Shown here in pieces: positions 1 through 9,148 of a stretch of 64,000 nt of DNA (position 1 is the first letter of the stretch; each line of letters starts with the position of its first letter). The notes below the pieces were generated by a model that saw only the letters and a list, made by a program, of their open reading frames with translations, did not search any database and had not been told where the DNA came from. The DNA lies in NCBI RefSeq assembly GCF_000384395.1, contig NZ_ARWE01000001.1, forward strand, positions 3,632,501 through 3,696,500, read 5' to 3'. This stretch comes from Geopsychrobacter electrodiphilus DSM 16401 (GTDB lineage: Bacteria > Desulfobacterota > Desulfuromonadia > Desulfuromonadales > Geopsychrobacteraceae). The translations under genes and the position numbers were made by a program.

Positions 1-185
1 CCTGGTGGATCTATTGGGTCGGTCCCTTACTGGGGATGTTGCTGGGCCTCGCCGCTCTTCACTTCAGCGGGCTGGGGTGGTTCAAGATCGAGGTCGCCAA
101 GCTCTATCACTTTGGTCATGATCGCTACGGTGTTTTTCACCGACAGGGTGAACCCAGGCAACAAGCGACGAAAGGAACCCCATGA
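1..185 (+). CDS. Aquaporin (MIP family), C-terminal fragment
   Basis: The frame opening at base 3 reads through the window edge and ends at TGA 183-185. The visible 60 residues begin with WWIYWVGPLLG, matching the last transmembrane helix of MIP-family water/glycerol channels, where a W-x-Y-W-x-GP-x-x-G pattern precedes the C-terminus. A hydrophilic tail of about 35 residues follows. The stop overlaps the next start by 4 bases (ATGA), so it is probably the upstream cistron of the carbohydrate operon. The NPA motifs lie outside the window, so water versus glycerol selectivity cannot be judged. Confidence 0.7.
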   Translation, partial: WWIYWVGPLLGMLLGLAALHFSGLGWFKIEVAKLYHFGHDRYGVFHRQGEPRQQATKGTP

Positions 186-964
186 ATATCAGACTTGATG
201 GCAAACGCGCCCTGGTCACCGGCGGCAATTCCGGCATCGGCGCGTCGATCGCCCTGGCCCTCGCCGAAGCCGGCGCGCAGGTCGCGATCAACTATGTTAC
301 TCACCCGGAAACCGCCCAAGAGATGGTCGCACAAATTGAGACCGCAGGCGGCAAAGCGCTGGCGCTTGAGGCCGATGTCGCCGATCCCGCTGCCATCGCG
401 GCGCTTTTTGCTAAGCTTGATTCCGCCTGGGGCGGGATCGATATCCTGGTCAACAACGCCGGAATCGACGGCGGCCGGGCCCTCAGCTGGGAGACCGAGC
501 TCGCAGCCTGGCGCAAGGTGATCGACGTCAACCTGCTGGGCGCCTTCTACTGCGCACGCGAAGCCTTGCAGCGCATGGTCACGCAAAAAAACGGGGTGGT
601 CGTCAATCTCAGCTCGGTGCATGAAGAGATCGCCTGGTCCGGTTACAGCGCCTATGCCGCGAGCAAGGCGGCGGTCAGCATGCTGACCAAGACCCTGGCG
701 CAAGAAGCCGCACCTTTTGGGGTACGCGTACTCTCCATCGCGCCCGGGGCGATCAAGACGCCGATCAACCGCTCCGTCTGGAGTGATCCACAGAGTCTGA
801 AGGATCTGGTTGAAAAAATTCCGCTGGCCCGCATCGGCGAACCGGCGGAGATCGCCAATATGGTGGTGGTGCTGGCCTCTGAGGTGGCCTCATACATCAC
901 CGGGCGCACAATCTTTGTCGATGGCGGCATGACCGATTATCCCGATTTCGCCCATGGTGGCTGA
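182..964 (+). CDS. SDR-family oxidoreductase, glucose 1-dehydrogenase-like
   Basis: This 260-residue classical short-chain dehydrogenase has the cofactor motif TGGNSGIG at residues 13-20, NNAG at 91-94, a catalytic Ser near 145 and Y158-x3-K162. The C-terminus has the usual SYITGRTIFVDGG signature. Its length and overall pattern suit bacterial glucose 1-dehydrogenases, which oxidise glucose to gluconolactone with NAD(P)+. SDR substrates are hard to predict, and the assignment leans on neighbours that release and phosphorylate glucose. The start follows AAAGGA and overlaps the aquaporin stop by 4 bases. A different sugar or polyol dehydrogenase remains possible. Confidence 0.75.
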   Translation: MNIRLDGKRALVTGGNSGIGASIALALAEAGAQVAINYVTHPETAQEMVAQIETAGGKALALEADVADPAAIAALFAKLDSAWGGIDILVNNAGIDGGRALSWETELAAWRKVIDVNLLGAFYCAREALQRMVTQKNGVVVNLSSVHEEIAWSGYSAYAASKAAVSMLTKTLAQEAAPFGVRVLSIAPGAIKTPINRSVWSDPQSLKDLVEKIPLARIGEPAEIANMVVVLASEVASYITGRTIFVDGGMTDYPDFAHGG

Positions 965-995
965 GCGGGATCAATGCACCAAAGAAAGGCAAACC

Positions 996-3401
996 ATGGA
1001 AGCTTCAACACATAACGCACCCGGCTGGCCGGGCATTCCAGCACGCTGGACCTCCAGCGCCAAATCCGGTGTCGGGGCCTCCTTCGGCACCCACAGCCGG
1101 GTCTGGTTCACCTTAAGTCACGGCATCTTTAATGAAATCTATTATCCGCGCATTGATCAGGCCTGTGCGCGTGATATGGGCTTGATCATCACCGCCGGCA
1201 ACGACTTTCTTGCCGAGGAGAAACGTGACACCCAGAGTCGCGTTCACTGGCTGAGCGAGGGAGTCCCGGCCTTCGGTCTGGTGAATACCTGCCATCAAGG
1301 CCGCTTCCGCATCGAAAAGCAGATCCTGACCGATCCACGGCGCGACGCAGTGCTGCAACAGACCCGCTTTAGCGCCACCCAGGGCCAGCTCGCCGATTAT
1401 CGCCTGCATGTGCTGCTCGCACCCCATCTGGGCAATCAGGGGGCCGGCAATACCGCCTGGATCGGCGACTACAAGGGCGTCCCCATGTTGTTCGCCGAAC
1501 GGGACGGCCTGGCCCTGGCGCTGGCCTGCTCTGCTCCCTGGGGCAAACGTTCGGCCGGGTTCGTCGGTTTTTCGGACGGCTGGCAGGACCTGCTGGCCAA
1601 CCACCAGCTGACCTGGGACTACACGCGCGCCGAAAACGGTAACGTGGCCTTGGCCGCCGAGATCGACCTGACGGCGGGTCAAGGCGAATTTCTGCTGGCG
1701 CTGGGCTTTGGCCGCAATAGCGCCGAAGCCGGTAACCGTGCCCGCGCGGCACTGCAGGATGGCTTTCCGTCCGCCCAAAAGGGCTACTCCGACGAGTGGC
1801 GCATTTGGCAAAAACAGCTGCTCCCGCTGGATGCAGAACACCAGGAGGGGCAGCAGAATTTCTACCGAGTCAGCACTGCCGTGGTCCGCAGTCATGAATC
1901 CCTCAATTTCCCCGGCGGGCTCATCGCCAGCCTCTCGATCCCCTGGGGTTTCGACAAGGGCGACAACGATCTGGGCGGCTATCACCTCGCCTGGCCGCGC
2001 GATCTGGTTGAATCGGCGGGCGGCCTGCTGGCGGCCGGCGGCAAACAGGAGGTGCGCCGCGTGCTCGGTTTTCTGCAGGCCACGCAAGAGGCGGATGGCC
2101 ACTGGGCGCAGAACATGTGGCTCGATGGTTCCCCCTACTGGCACGGGGTGCAAATGGACGAGACCGCCTTGCCAGTGTTGCTGGTCGATCTGGCGCGGCG
2201 GGAAAAGGCCCTGACCAAGGCCGATCTGACCCGTTTCTGGCCGATGGTGCTTGCCGCAGCGACCTATCTGGTACGCAACGGACCGGTCAGTCAGCAGGAC
2301 CGCTGGGAGGAAGACCCCGGCTATTCCCCCTTCACCGTCGCAGCCGAGATCGCCGCGCTCCTGGCGGCTGCCGAACTGGCCGACCTGCAGCAGGAATCAG
2401 GTATCGCGAACTATCTGTGTGAGACCGCAGACAGCTGGTACACCGCCATTGATCGCTGGATGTATGTCAGCGGGACCGACTGGTGCCAGAAATATCAAGT
2501 TGCCGGCTATTACGTACGCATCGCGCCGGTCGAGGACGATGACGGCCTGACCCGTTTTCAGACCAGCATCCCGGTCAAAAACGTCGCGCCCGAACAGGCC
2601 GCAAGCCCCGCCTGCCATCTGGTCAGCCCCGACGCCCTGGCGCTGGTCCGTTTTGGTCTGCGCGCAGCCGATGACCCGCGCATCCTCGACACGCTCAAGG
2701 TAGTGGATGCCTTGCTCAAGACCGAGACCTCGCAGGGTCCGGTCTGGCATCGCTACAATGGCGACGGCTACGGCGAGCACGCCGACGGTAGCCCCTTTGA
2801 CGGCACCGGCATCGGCCGCGCCTGGCCCTTACTGACCGGCGAACGCGCCCACTTCGAGTTGGCGGCGGGACGAGTCGCCGAAGCAAAACGCCTGCGAGGC
2901 ACTCTGGAATCCTTCGCCGGAGCTGAAGGTTTGCTTCCTGAACAGATCTGGGACGCAGCGGATATTCCCGAACGTGAGCTGTTTTTCGGCCGCCCCTCCG
3001 GGTCGGCGATGCCGCTGGTCTGGGCCCACGCCGAACACCTGAAGCTGCTCCGTTCCCTGCATGACGGACGGGTCTTCGACCTGCCCCCGCAAACGGTGCA
3101 ACGTTACCTGGTGGATAAAACCGAATCCCCCTGCATGTTCTGGCGCTTCAACCATAAAATCCGCTCGCTGGCAGCGGGAAAAAGTCTGCGCATCGAGACA
3201 CTCTTCCCTTCGGTGATTCACTGGAGTGATGACAGCTGGCAAAGCAGGCAGGATTGTCCGACCCTTGACACAGGTCTCGGGGTGCATTTCGTCGATCTTC
3301 CGCAGGCCGCGCTCAAGAGCGGGACGACCCTGGTTTTCACCTTCTACTGGTCGGAAGCGAACCGCTGGGAGGGAAGTGATTTTTCGCTGAACGTCGAGTG
3401 A
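996..3401 (+). CDS. Glycoside hydrolase family 15 glucan 1,4-alpha-glucosidase
   Basis: This 801-residue protein should release glucose from the non-reducing ends of starch, glycogen or maltodextrins. It has the N-terminal beta-sandwich of bacterial glucoamylases/glucodextranases (residues about 10-270, with FNEIYYPRID near 45-54), then an (alpha/alpha)6 barrel. Barrel hallmarks include YHLAWPRDL, RWEEDPGYSP with the probable general acid near residue 438, and LLPEQIWD with the probable general base near 648. About 110 extra C-terminal residues form a possible accessory domain. ATG 996 is chosen because GAAAGG lies just upstream; an in-frame ATG at 954 would overlap the SDR gene. No clear signal peptide is visible, so the enzyme is probably cytoplasmic and acts on stored glucan. 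Confidence 0.9.
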   Translation: MEASTHNAPGWPGIPARWTSSAKSGVGASFGTHSRVWFTLSHGIFNEIYYPRIDQACARDMGLIITAGNDFLAEEKRDTQSRVHWLSEGVPAFGLVNTCHQGRFRIEKQILTDPRRDAVLQQTRFSATQGQLADYRLHVLLAPHLGNQGAGNTAWIGDYKGVPMLFAERDGLALALACSAPWGKRSAGFVGFSDGWQDLLANHQLTWDYTRAENGNVALAAEIDLTAGQGEFLLALGFGRNSAEAGNRARAALQDGFPSAQKGYSDEWRIWQKQLLPLDAEHQEGQQNFYRVSTAVVRSHESLNFPGGLIASLSIPWGFDKGDNDLGGYHLAWPRDLVESAGGLLAAGGKQEVRRVLGFLQATQEADGHWAQNMWLDGSPYWHGVQMDETALPVLLVDLARREKALTKADLTRFWPMVLAAATYLVRNGPVSQQDRWEEDPGYSPFTVAAEIAALLAAAELADLQQESGIANYLCETADSWYTAIDRWMYVSGTDWCQKYQVAGYYVRIAPVEDDDGLTRFQTSIPVKNVAPEQAASPACHLVSPDALALVRFGLRAADDPRILDTLKVVDALLKTETSQGPVWHRYNGDGYGEHADGSPFDGTGIGRAWPLLTGERAHFELAAGRVAEAKRLRGTLESFAGAEGLLPEQIWDAADIPERELFFGRPSGSAMPLVWAHAEHLKLLRSLHDGRVFDLPPQTVQRYLVDKTESPCMFWRFNHKIRSLAAGKSLRIETLFPSVIHWSDDSWQSRQDCPTLDTGLGVHFVDLPQAALKSGTTLVFTFYWSEANRWEGSDFSLNVE

Positions 3402-3460
3402 CTTTCCTATACGTCCTGGCTTCGGCAAGGCCGGCCAGTATCAGTAAGTAAGGAGAAAGA

Positions 3461-3994
3461 ATGAATCTTCTGCAAATTTTTATGGGTGCCACACTCCTGC
3501 TGGCGGGACGACGCCTGTTCTGGTTGGCGGTGGGAATTATGGGGTTTCTGTTCGGCTTCAACTGGATGAGCTACCACCTGATGAGTTGGCCCGCCTGGAG
3601 TGCCTGGCTCATTGCAGCCGGCCTCGGCCTTCTCTGCGCGCTCGGCGCGATTTTTCTGCAGCGGGTCTCCTTTGGTATCATGGGCTTTCTGGCCGGCGGT
3701 TATCTGCTAGTAAAACTGCTGCTCGTCCTGGAAGTCCAAAGTGATCCGGCTCCGGTTCTACTCTTTTTACTGGGCGGCGTGATCGGCGCAGTTCTGGCTC
3801 TCGTCTCAGTGGACTGGGTGTTGCTGACGCTCACGTCCCTCGTCGGGGCAGCGGTCATAAGCGAAGACATCAGCGTCGGCCCCTGGCTCTCAGGTTTGCT
3901 ATTTCTCGGTCTGACTCTGATTGGAATCGCGGTCCAATCGGCCAGCTTAAGAAATAAAGATGAGCGTATTCCCGCTCCTTCACGCCACAGGTAA
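3461..3994 (+). CDS. Polytopic membrane protein, DUF4203/TMEM198-like
   Basis: This protein of 177 residues consists almost entirely of hydrophobic helices, about six to seven segments, with many glycines in the pattern GIMGFLFGFN and GIMGFLAGGYLL. The repeated GxxGFLxG pattern suggests an internal duplication and resembles the DUF4203 family, whose function is unknown. The C-terminal 15 residues are charged and probably cytoplasmic. AAGGAG precedes the ATG. It lies between the glucoamylase and the glucokinase on the same strand, so it is probably cotranscribed, but nothing in it shows a transport role. Confidence 0.65.
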   Translation: MNLLQIFMGATLLLAGRRLFWLAVGIMGFLFGFNWMSYHLMSWPAWSAWLIAAGLGLLCALGAIFLQRVSFGIMGFLAGGYLLVKLLLVLEVQSDPAPVLLFLLGGVIGAVLALVSVDWVLLTLTSLVGAAVISEDISVGPWLSGLLFLGLTLIGIAVQSASLRNKDERIPAPSRHR

Positions 3995-4027
3995 GCGAGA
4001 GTTTGCCACCATGAAGAAAGTTTCACC

Positions 4028-5011
4028 ATGAATGCAAAAAATTGCACAATCGGGGTCGATCTGGGAGGCACAAAAATCAAGGTGGCCCTGGTGACCGAAT
4101 CGGGCAGCATCCTGAACAAACTCAAAGTAGCTACCCCCGCCCAGGACGGTCCGACAGCTGTCATACGAAAAATCGTCACCGCGGTCCACGATCTTTTGCA
4201 AGAAGAAGGGATCTCCCCCCACTGTCTCGGGATCGGAGTCGCCGGACAGATCGATAGCGCTGGCAAAACCGTGCGTTTTGCCCCCAACCTGAATTGGCAT
4301 GAGGTCCCGCTCCAGGCCGAACTGCAGAGAGAGCTTAAGCTGCCGGTCGCCCTGCTGAACGATGTGCGCGCGGCGACCTGGGGTGAATGGTTGTTCGGTG
4401 CCGGCAAAGGCTGCGCTGATATGGTCTGTCTGTTCGTCGGCACCGGCATCGGCGGCAGCGTTGTCAGCGGCGGCCGTATGCTTGACGGCAGCAGCAACAG
4501 CGCCGGCGAACTCGGCCACATGACAGTTGATCTGCACGGTCCCCTCTGCAACTGCGGCAATCGCGGCTGCCTCGAAGCTTTGGCTGGCGGCTGGGCCATC
4601 GCCCGGAGCGCCAGGGAGGCGGTGACCGCCGATCCCACTGGTGGAGCGCTGCTAAAAAAAATGGCGGAAGGTTCGGTGGCGGCAATCACAGCGGCACTCG
4701 TCGCCCGGGCCGCCCAATCCGGCGACCCACTGGCCGGCCAGATCGTTGCCAGGGTGAGCGAAGCCCTGATCAGTGGCATGGTTGGTCTGATCAACGCCTT
4801 CAACCCGGAACGGCTGGTGCTGGGCGGTGGCGTAATTGAGGGGCTGCCGAAGCTGGTTGGCGAGGTTGAGCGAGGGGTGAAGGGGAAAGCCCTGCAGGCC
4901 GCCCTCGCACAACTTCAGGTGCTCCCGGCTTTACTTCACAATGACGCCGGGGTGATTGGCGCGGCAGCCTTCGCCATGCAGCGCTGCGGCACAAATAAAA
5001 ACCCGGGATGA
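4028..5011 (+). CDS. ROK-family glucokinase
   Basis: This is a 327-residue sugar kinase of the ROK family. It carries the ATP-phosphate motif DLGGTK (residues 11-16), the catalytic Asp of LLND (112), and the zinc site made of His164 and the CxCGNRGC cluster at 174-181. This family phosphorylates glucose, N-acetylglucosamine, fructose or related sugars. The operon (glucoamylase upstream, zwf/pgl/gnd downstream) favours glucose, giving the glucose 6-phosphate used by Zwf. The stop nearly abuts the following rpiB-like gene. Confidence 0.88.
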   Translation: MNAKNCTIGVDLGGTKIKVALVTESGSILNKLKVATPAQDGPTAVIRKIVTAVHDLLQEEGISPHCLGIGVAGQIDSAGKTVRFAPNLNWHEVPLQAELQRELKLPVALLNDVRAATWGEWLFGAGKGCADMVCLFVGTGIGGSVVSGGRMLDGSSNSAGELGHMTVDLHGPLCNCGNRGCLEALAGGWAIARSAREAVTADPTGGALLKKMAEGSVAAITAALVARAAQSGDPLAGQIVARVSEALISGMVGLINAFNPERLVLGGGVIEGLPKLVGEVERGVKGKALQAALAQLQVLPALLHNDAGVIGAAAFAMQRCGTNKNPG

Positions 5012-5040
5012 CTCTGTCCCCAACAAACTGGAGTGAACGC

Positions 5041-5490
5041 ATGCACCTCGGCATCGCCGCCGACCACGGCGGGTTCGAACTCAAACACAGGTTGATCGAT
5101 GAGCTGCAGAACCAGGGGCATACCCTGATCGATTTTGGTGCTGCGAACCTCGATCCGACTGACGACTACCCCGACTTCGTCATCCCCCTGGCCAGAGCGG
5201 TGGCCGCAGGAACCATAGAGCGCGGCATCGCCATCTGTGGCAGCGGTGTCGGAGCCTCGGTGGTCGCCAACAAGGTCGACGGGGTGCGCGCCGCCCTGGT
5301 CCATGACTCCTTCAGCGCCCACCAGGGGGTCGAGGACGACGCGCTGAACCTGATGTGTCTCGGTGCACGGGTTATCGGTCCTTCCCTGGCCATAGAACTT
5401 GCGGGCATATTTCTGCAGGCCCGTTTCTCTAAAGCCGAACGGCACCAGCGCCGCCTGTCCAAGGTCGCGCGCCTGGAAGAGGACAATTAA
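5041..5490 (+). CDS. rpiB: RpiB/LacAB-family ribose-5-phosphate isomerase B
   Basis: This 149-residue protein would interconvert ribulose 5-phosphate and ribose 5-phosphate, the step after Gnd. It starts with the typical IAADHGGFELK segment, keeps the catalytic-loop ICGSGVG cysteine, and has ANKVDGVRAA and LGARVIG. The usual HNDAN-type motif reads VEDDALNLM here, so a normally conserved His-Asn pair is replaced. That makes substrate divergence, for example towards another sugar phosphate, possible. ATG 5041 is preferred over the in-frame ATG 5008 because the family begins at this Met and TGGAG lies upstream. Confidence 0.82.
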   Translation: MHLGIAADHGGFELKHRLIDELQNQGHTLIDFGAANLDPTDDYPDFVIPLARAVAAGTIERGIAICGSGVGASVVANKVDGVRAALVHDSFSAHQGVEDDALNLMCLGARVIGPSLAIELAGIFLQARFSKAERHQRRLSKVARLEEDN

Positions 5491-5513
5491 AATCGCACGA
5501 TAAGGAGCAATCC

Positions 5514-6137
5514 ATGTCCAAAGTCTCCAGCATAACCACCCTGTTCCTCGATATCGGCGGGGTGCTGTTAAACAACGGCTGGGATCGCCAGATGCGCAGA
5601 CTGGCGGCCCAACATTTTGATCTCGATTACGAGGAGCTGAACGAACGCCATCACCTGATCTTCGACAGCTATGAAAAGGGACAGCTGAGTCTTGAAGCTT
5701 ATCTTGAACGCATCGTTTTCTACCGGCAACGCAGCTTCTCCCCCGAAGAGTTCAGGGCCTTCATGTACGCCCAGTCGCAGGCCTGCCCTGAAATGATTGA
5801 ACTGATTCGTCGACTCAAAGCGCGTTACCAGCTGAAGATTGTCGCCGTCAGCAACGAGGGGCGCGAACTCAACGCCCACCGCATAGAGAACTTTGGCCTG
5901 ACCGCGGTCATCGATTTTTTCGTCTCCTCCTGCTACGTGCATCTGCGCAAGCCCGACCCGGAGATCTTCCGCATGGCCATCGACATGGCTCAGGTTAATC
6001 CAGGTCAGGTCATCTACATCGATGATCGGGAAATGTTTATCGACGTGGCCCAGAGCCTTGAAATCCGCGGAATTCTTCACCGTGACGTCAAAACCACCGG
6101 CGCAGAACTGGCCAGGCTCGGCCTGACCCTGAACTGA
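5514..6137 (+). CDS. HAD-superfamily hydrolase (subfamily IA), sugar-phosphatase-like
   Basis: This 207-residue HAD phosphatase has motif I FLDIGGVLL with nucleophile Asp13, a cap domain at roughly 20-85, motif II VAVSNEG, motif III lysine in RKPDPEIF and motif IV YIDDREMF. The D-x-GG-V form of motif I and the size resemble the YihX/epoxide-hydrolase-N branch, which includes alpha-D-glucose 1-phosphate phosphatase. That would suit a glucan-degrading operon, but this is an inference from context. AAGGAG is positioned ahead of the ATG. The gene sits between rpiB and gnd. Confidence 0.8.
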   Translation: MSKVSSITTLFLDIGGVLLNNGWDRQMRRLAAQHFDLDYEELNERHHLIFDSYEKGQLSLEAYLERIVFYRQRSFSPEEFRAFMYAQSQACPEMIELIRRLKARYQLKIVAVSNEGRELNAHRIENFGLTAVIDFFVSSCYVHLRKPDPEIFRMAIDMAQVNPGQVIYIDDREMFIDVAQSLEIRGILHRDVKTTGAELARLGLTLN

Positions 6138-6177
6138 ACTGAAAGAGACTGAACCTAAGGCATAAGGAGACAACAGA

Positions 6178-7605
6178 ATGACCACAAAAATTGCCGAAAT
6201 CGGCATGATCGGATTGGGTGTCATGGGCCGCAACCTGTTACTGAACATGGCCGATCACGGCTTTGTCGTGGCCGGTTATGACCGGGACGCGGACAAAGTC
6301 GCCGCCCTTGCCACCGAAGGGAGCGGCAAAAAGGTTGCCGCCGAGCAGAACATCAGCGCCTTTCTCAACTGCCTGAAACTGCCGCGCGCCATCATGCTGC
6401 TGGTGCCGGCGGGGGCGCCGGTGGATGCCGTCATCGCCGAACTGCTGCCGCAGCTTGACACAGGGGATCTGATCATCGACGGCGGCAACTCGCACTTTAT
6501 CGATACCGCGCGCCGCACTCAGGAATTGGCAGCGCAGGGGTTCGAGTTCCTCGGGGTCGGCGTCTCCGGCGGCGAAGAAGGCGCCCGAAGGGGGCCAAGC
6601 ATGATGCCCGGTGGTTCAAAAAAGGCCTATGCGCGGGTCCAGAGGCTTTTCGAAACCGTCGCCGCCAAAGTCGCTGACGAACCATGTGTCACCTGGCTCG
6701 GCCCCGGCGCGGCGGGCCACTACGTCAAGATGGTCCACAACGGCATCGAATACGGTCTGATGCAGCTCATCGCCGAAAGCTACGACCTGATGAAGCGCGG
6801 CCTTGGACTCAATAACGCCCAGCTGCACGAGATCTACCGAAAATGGAACCAGGGGATTCTCAGCGGCTTTTTGCTCGAGATCACCGCCGACATCTTCGCC
6901 CAACCCGACGAACGCACCGGCCGCGACCGCATCGACCTGATTCTGGATGCCGCGCGCCAGAAAGGGACCGGAATGTGGACCAGCCAGGAAGCGATGCAAC
7001 TTCAGGTGCCGATCCCGGTGATCGATATGGCGGTAATGATGCGCGATCTTTCCGGCGACAAGGCCGAGCGCGATCTGCTTGCAAGCGCGCTGGATTCCTC
7101 ATCGCGGCCCGCTCCAGAAGGTGCTGAAGGAGATCAGCAAGACCTCATCGATGCACTGGAGAATGCCCTGTTTGCGGCCATGCTGCTGACCTACGTCCAG
7201 GGGATGGCCCTGCTGCATAAGGCATCAACAGAGCATGGCTATGATCTGCAACTGGCGGAGGTCGCGAAAATCTGGCGCGGCGGCTGCATTATCCGTGCGG
7301 CCCTGCTCGACGACCTGTGGAGCGCCTACAGCAAGCAGCCGCAGCTCGCCCATCTGCTGCTCGACCGACGGCTGACACAAAAGGTCCTCGACCGGCAGCA
7401 GGACCTGCGCCGGGTCGTAAGCAGCGCGACAGAACAGGGGATTCCAGTGCCGGCGCTGATGACCTCCCTGGCTTATTTTGACGCCTATCGCAGCGCCCGG
7501 CTACCAGCCAACCTGATCCAGGCGCAACGCGACTATTTTGGTGCCCACACCTATGAGCGGATCGACGCCACAGGAACCTTCCACAGTGAATGGCAACGGA
7601 GCTGA
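6178..7605 (+). CDS. gnd: 6-phosphogluconate dehydrogenase, decarboxylating
   Basis: This 475-residue enzyme oxidatively decarboxylates 6-phosphogluconate to ribulose 5-phosphate. The Rossmann motif GLGVMGRN is near residue 11. The substrate region has GVSGGEEGA and GHYVKMVHNGIEYG, including the catalytic Lys and His-Asn, and the C-terminal helical dimer domain is complete. At the end of the second beta strand the sequence reads YDRDADK where NADP-specific enzymes such as E. coli Gnd read FNRSREK. The Asp replacing Asn could weaken NADP preference. AAGGAG precedes the ATG, and zwf starts 4 bases after the stop. Confidence 0.95.
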   Translation: MTTKIAEIGMIGLGVMGRNLLLNMADHGFVVAGYDRDADKVAALATEGSGKKVAAEQNISAFLNCLKLPRAIMLLVPAGAPVDAVIAELLPQLDTGDLIIDGGNSHFIDTARRTQELAAQGFEFLGVGVSGGEEGARRGPSMMPGGSKKAYARVQRLFETVAAKVADEPCVTWLGPGAAGHYVKMVHNGIEYGLMQLIAESYDLMKRGLGLNNAQLHEIYRKWNQGILSGFLLEITADIFAQPDERTGRDRIDLILDAARQKGTGMWTSQEAMQLQVPIPVIDMAVMMRDLSGDKAERDLLASALDSSSRPAPEGAEGDQQDLIDALENALFAAMLLTYVQGMALLHKASTEHGYDLQLAEVAKIWRGGCIIRAALLDDLWSAYSKQPQLAHLLLDRRLTQKVLDRQQDLRRVVSSATEQGIPVPALMTSLAYFDAYRSARLPANLIQAQRDYFGAHTYERIDATGTFHSEWQRS

Positions 7606-7609
7606 GCCT

Positions 7610-9148
7610 ATGGAACGCAACAATCAACCCCAACCAACCGTGTTTGTCATCTTCGGCGCCAGCGGCGACCTGGCCTGGCGAAAACTGATTCCGGCCCTTT
7701 ACAACCTCTATCTTGATGACGAGCTGCCCAAGCGCCTGGCGATCCTTGGAATCGGTCGCAAGGCTATCAGCGATGAGGAATTTCGCGCGCACCTGCGGGA
7801 TGGCGTCGATCAGTTCTCACGCCGCGGCAAGACGGAGAAAAAGTCGTGGGACGAATTCGCCGCCCACCTTAACTATCTCGCCGGCGACCTGGCCGAAAAG
7901 CAGACCGGTACGGCGCTGGCGGAACAATTGAGACAGTTCGATCAAACCTGGGGCCTCGAGGCGAACCGGATCTTCTACCTGGCTATCCCGCCGGCCCTGG
8001 CTGAAACCGTCGCCGGCCAGCTTGCCAGGCTCGAGCTGTGCAAAGATTGCCGGCGCGACCGCCTGGTGGTGGAGAAGCCCTTCGGTCACGACCTGGCCTC
8101 GGCGCGCGCCCTCGACCTGACCCTGACCGGGATGTTCTCGGAAAATCAGATCTATCGCATCGACCATTATCTGGGCAAGGAGACGGTGCAGAACCTGCTC
8201 GCCTTCCGCTTCGCCAATGCCCTGTTCGAACCGATCTGGGATCGCCGCTATATCGATCATGTCCAAATTACCGTGGCCGAAACCGTGGGGGTTGGCAGTC
8301 GCGGCGGCTACTATGAACATGCCGGCGCCCTGCGCGACATGGTACAGAATCATCTGCTGCAGATCCTCTGCCTTATCGCCATGGAGTCGCCGGTCTCCTT
8401 CGACGCCGATGAGATCCGCAACAAAAAAGTCGACGTGCTGCGGGCGATTCACCCGATCAAGCCGGACAAGGTGCATCAGTACGCCGTCCGCGGCCAGTAC
8501 GGCAAGGGGCAGATCGGCACGCAGAAGACCCCCGGTTACCGCCAGGAAGAGGGCGTCGCACCGGACTCCAGCACCGAAACCTTTGCCGCCCTGCGGCTGT
8601 TCATCGACAACTGGCGCTGGCAGGGGGTGCCCTTCTACCTGCGCACCGGCAAGTGCCTGGCCGATAAGGTCTCGCAGGTCTCGATTTTGTTCCGTCCCGT
8701 CCCCCATCAGTCCTTTCCGGCCAGTGCGGTCGAGAACTGGCAGCCCAACCGGCTGGTGATCCGCATTCAACCCGAAGAGGGGATCACCCTGCGCATTCAG
8801 GCCAAGCAGCCCGGCACACGCATGGTCCTCGCCCCGGTTGATATGCAGTTCTGCTACAGCGACGCCTTTAACACCACCGCGCCGGAAGCCTACGAGACCC
8901 TGCTGCTTGATGTGATGCGCGGCGACGCCACGCTCTTCATGCGCGCCGATCAGGTCGAAAAGGCCTGGGAGGTCATCGCCCCGGTGCTGGAGAGCTGGAC
9001 CTCGGTGCCGGCTGGCGATTTCCCCGACTATCGCCCTGGCAGCTGGGGGCCCGAGGCGGCGGCGGCGTTGCTGACCCAGGACGGGCGCAACTGGTTTGAG
9101 CCGGTCGCAAGCAGCGCCAAATGTGGGGAGCAAGAGGACAAAGAGTGA
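7610..9148 (+). CDS. zwf: Glucose-6-phosphate 1-dehydrogenase
   Basis: This 512-residue enzyme oxidises glucose 6-phosphate to 6-phosphogluconolactone. Visible signatures are the dinucleotide motif GASGDLAWRKL, EKPFGHD, and the active-site stretch RIDHYLGKETVQN with its catalytic His/Lys. ATG 7610 is chosen because GGAG sits eight bases upstream and the protein then begins shortly before the fold. A longer frame from 7538 would overlap gnd. The stop overlaps the pgl start (TGATG), indicating translational coupling of gnd, zwf and pgl. Confidence 0.96.
   Translation: MERNNQPQPTVFVIFGASGDLAWRKLIPALYNLYLDDELPKRLAILGIGRKAISDEEFRAHLRDGVDQFSRRGKTEKKSWDEFAAHLNYLAGDLAEKQTGTALAEQLRQFDQTWGLEANRIFYLAIPPALAETVAGQLARLELCKDCRRDRLVVEKPFGHDLASARALDLTLTGMFSENQIYRIDHYLGKETVQNLLAFRFANALFEPIWDRRYIDHVQITVAETVGVGSRGGYYEHAGALRDMVQNHLLQILCLIAMESPVSFDADEIRNKKVDVLRAIHPIKPDKVHQYAVRGQYGKGQIGTQKTPGYRQEEGVAPDSSTETFAALRLFIDNWRWQGVPFYLRTGKCLADKVSQVSILFRPVPHQSFPASAVENWQPNRLVIRIQPEEGITLRIQAKQPGTRMVLAPVDMQFCYSDAFNTTAPEAYETLLLDVMRGDATLFMRADQVEKAWEVIAPVLESWTSVPAGDFPDYRPGSWGPEAAAALLTQDGRNWFEPVASSAKCGEQEDKE

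Noticed and set aside
2138-2153. Sigma-54-like TGGCACGGGGTGCAA
   Set aside because: It lies inside the glucoamylase coding region, and the spacing between GG and GC is one base too short.
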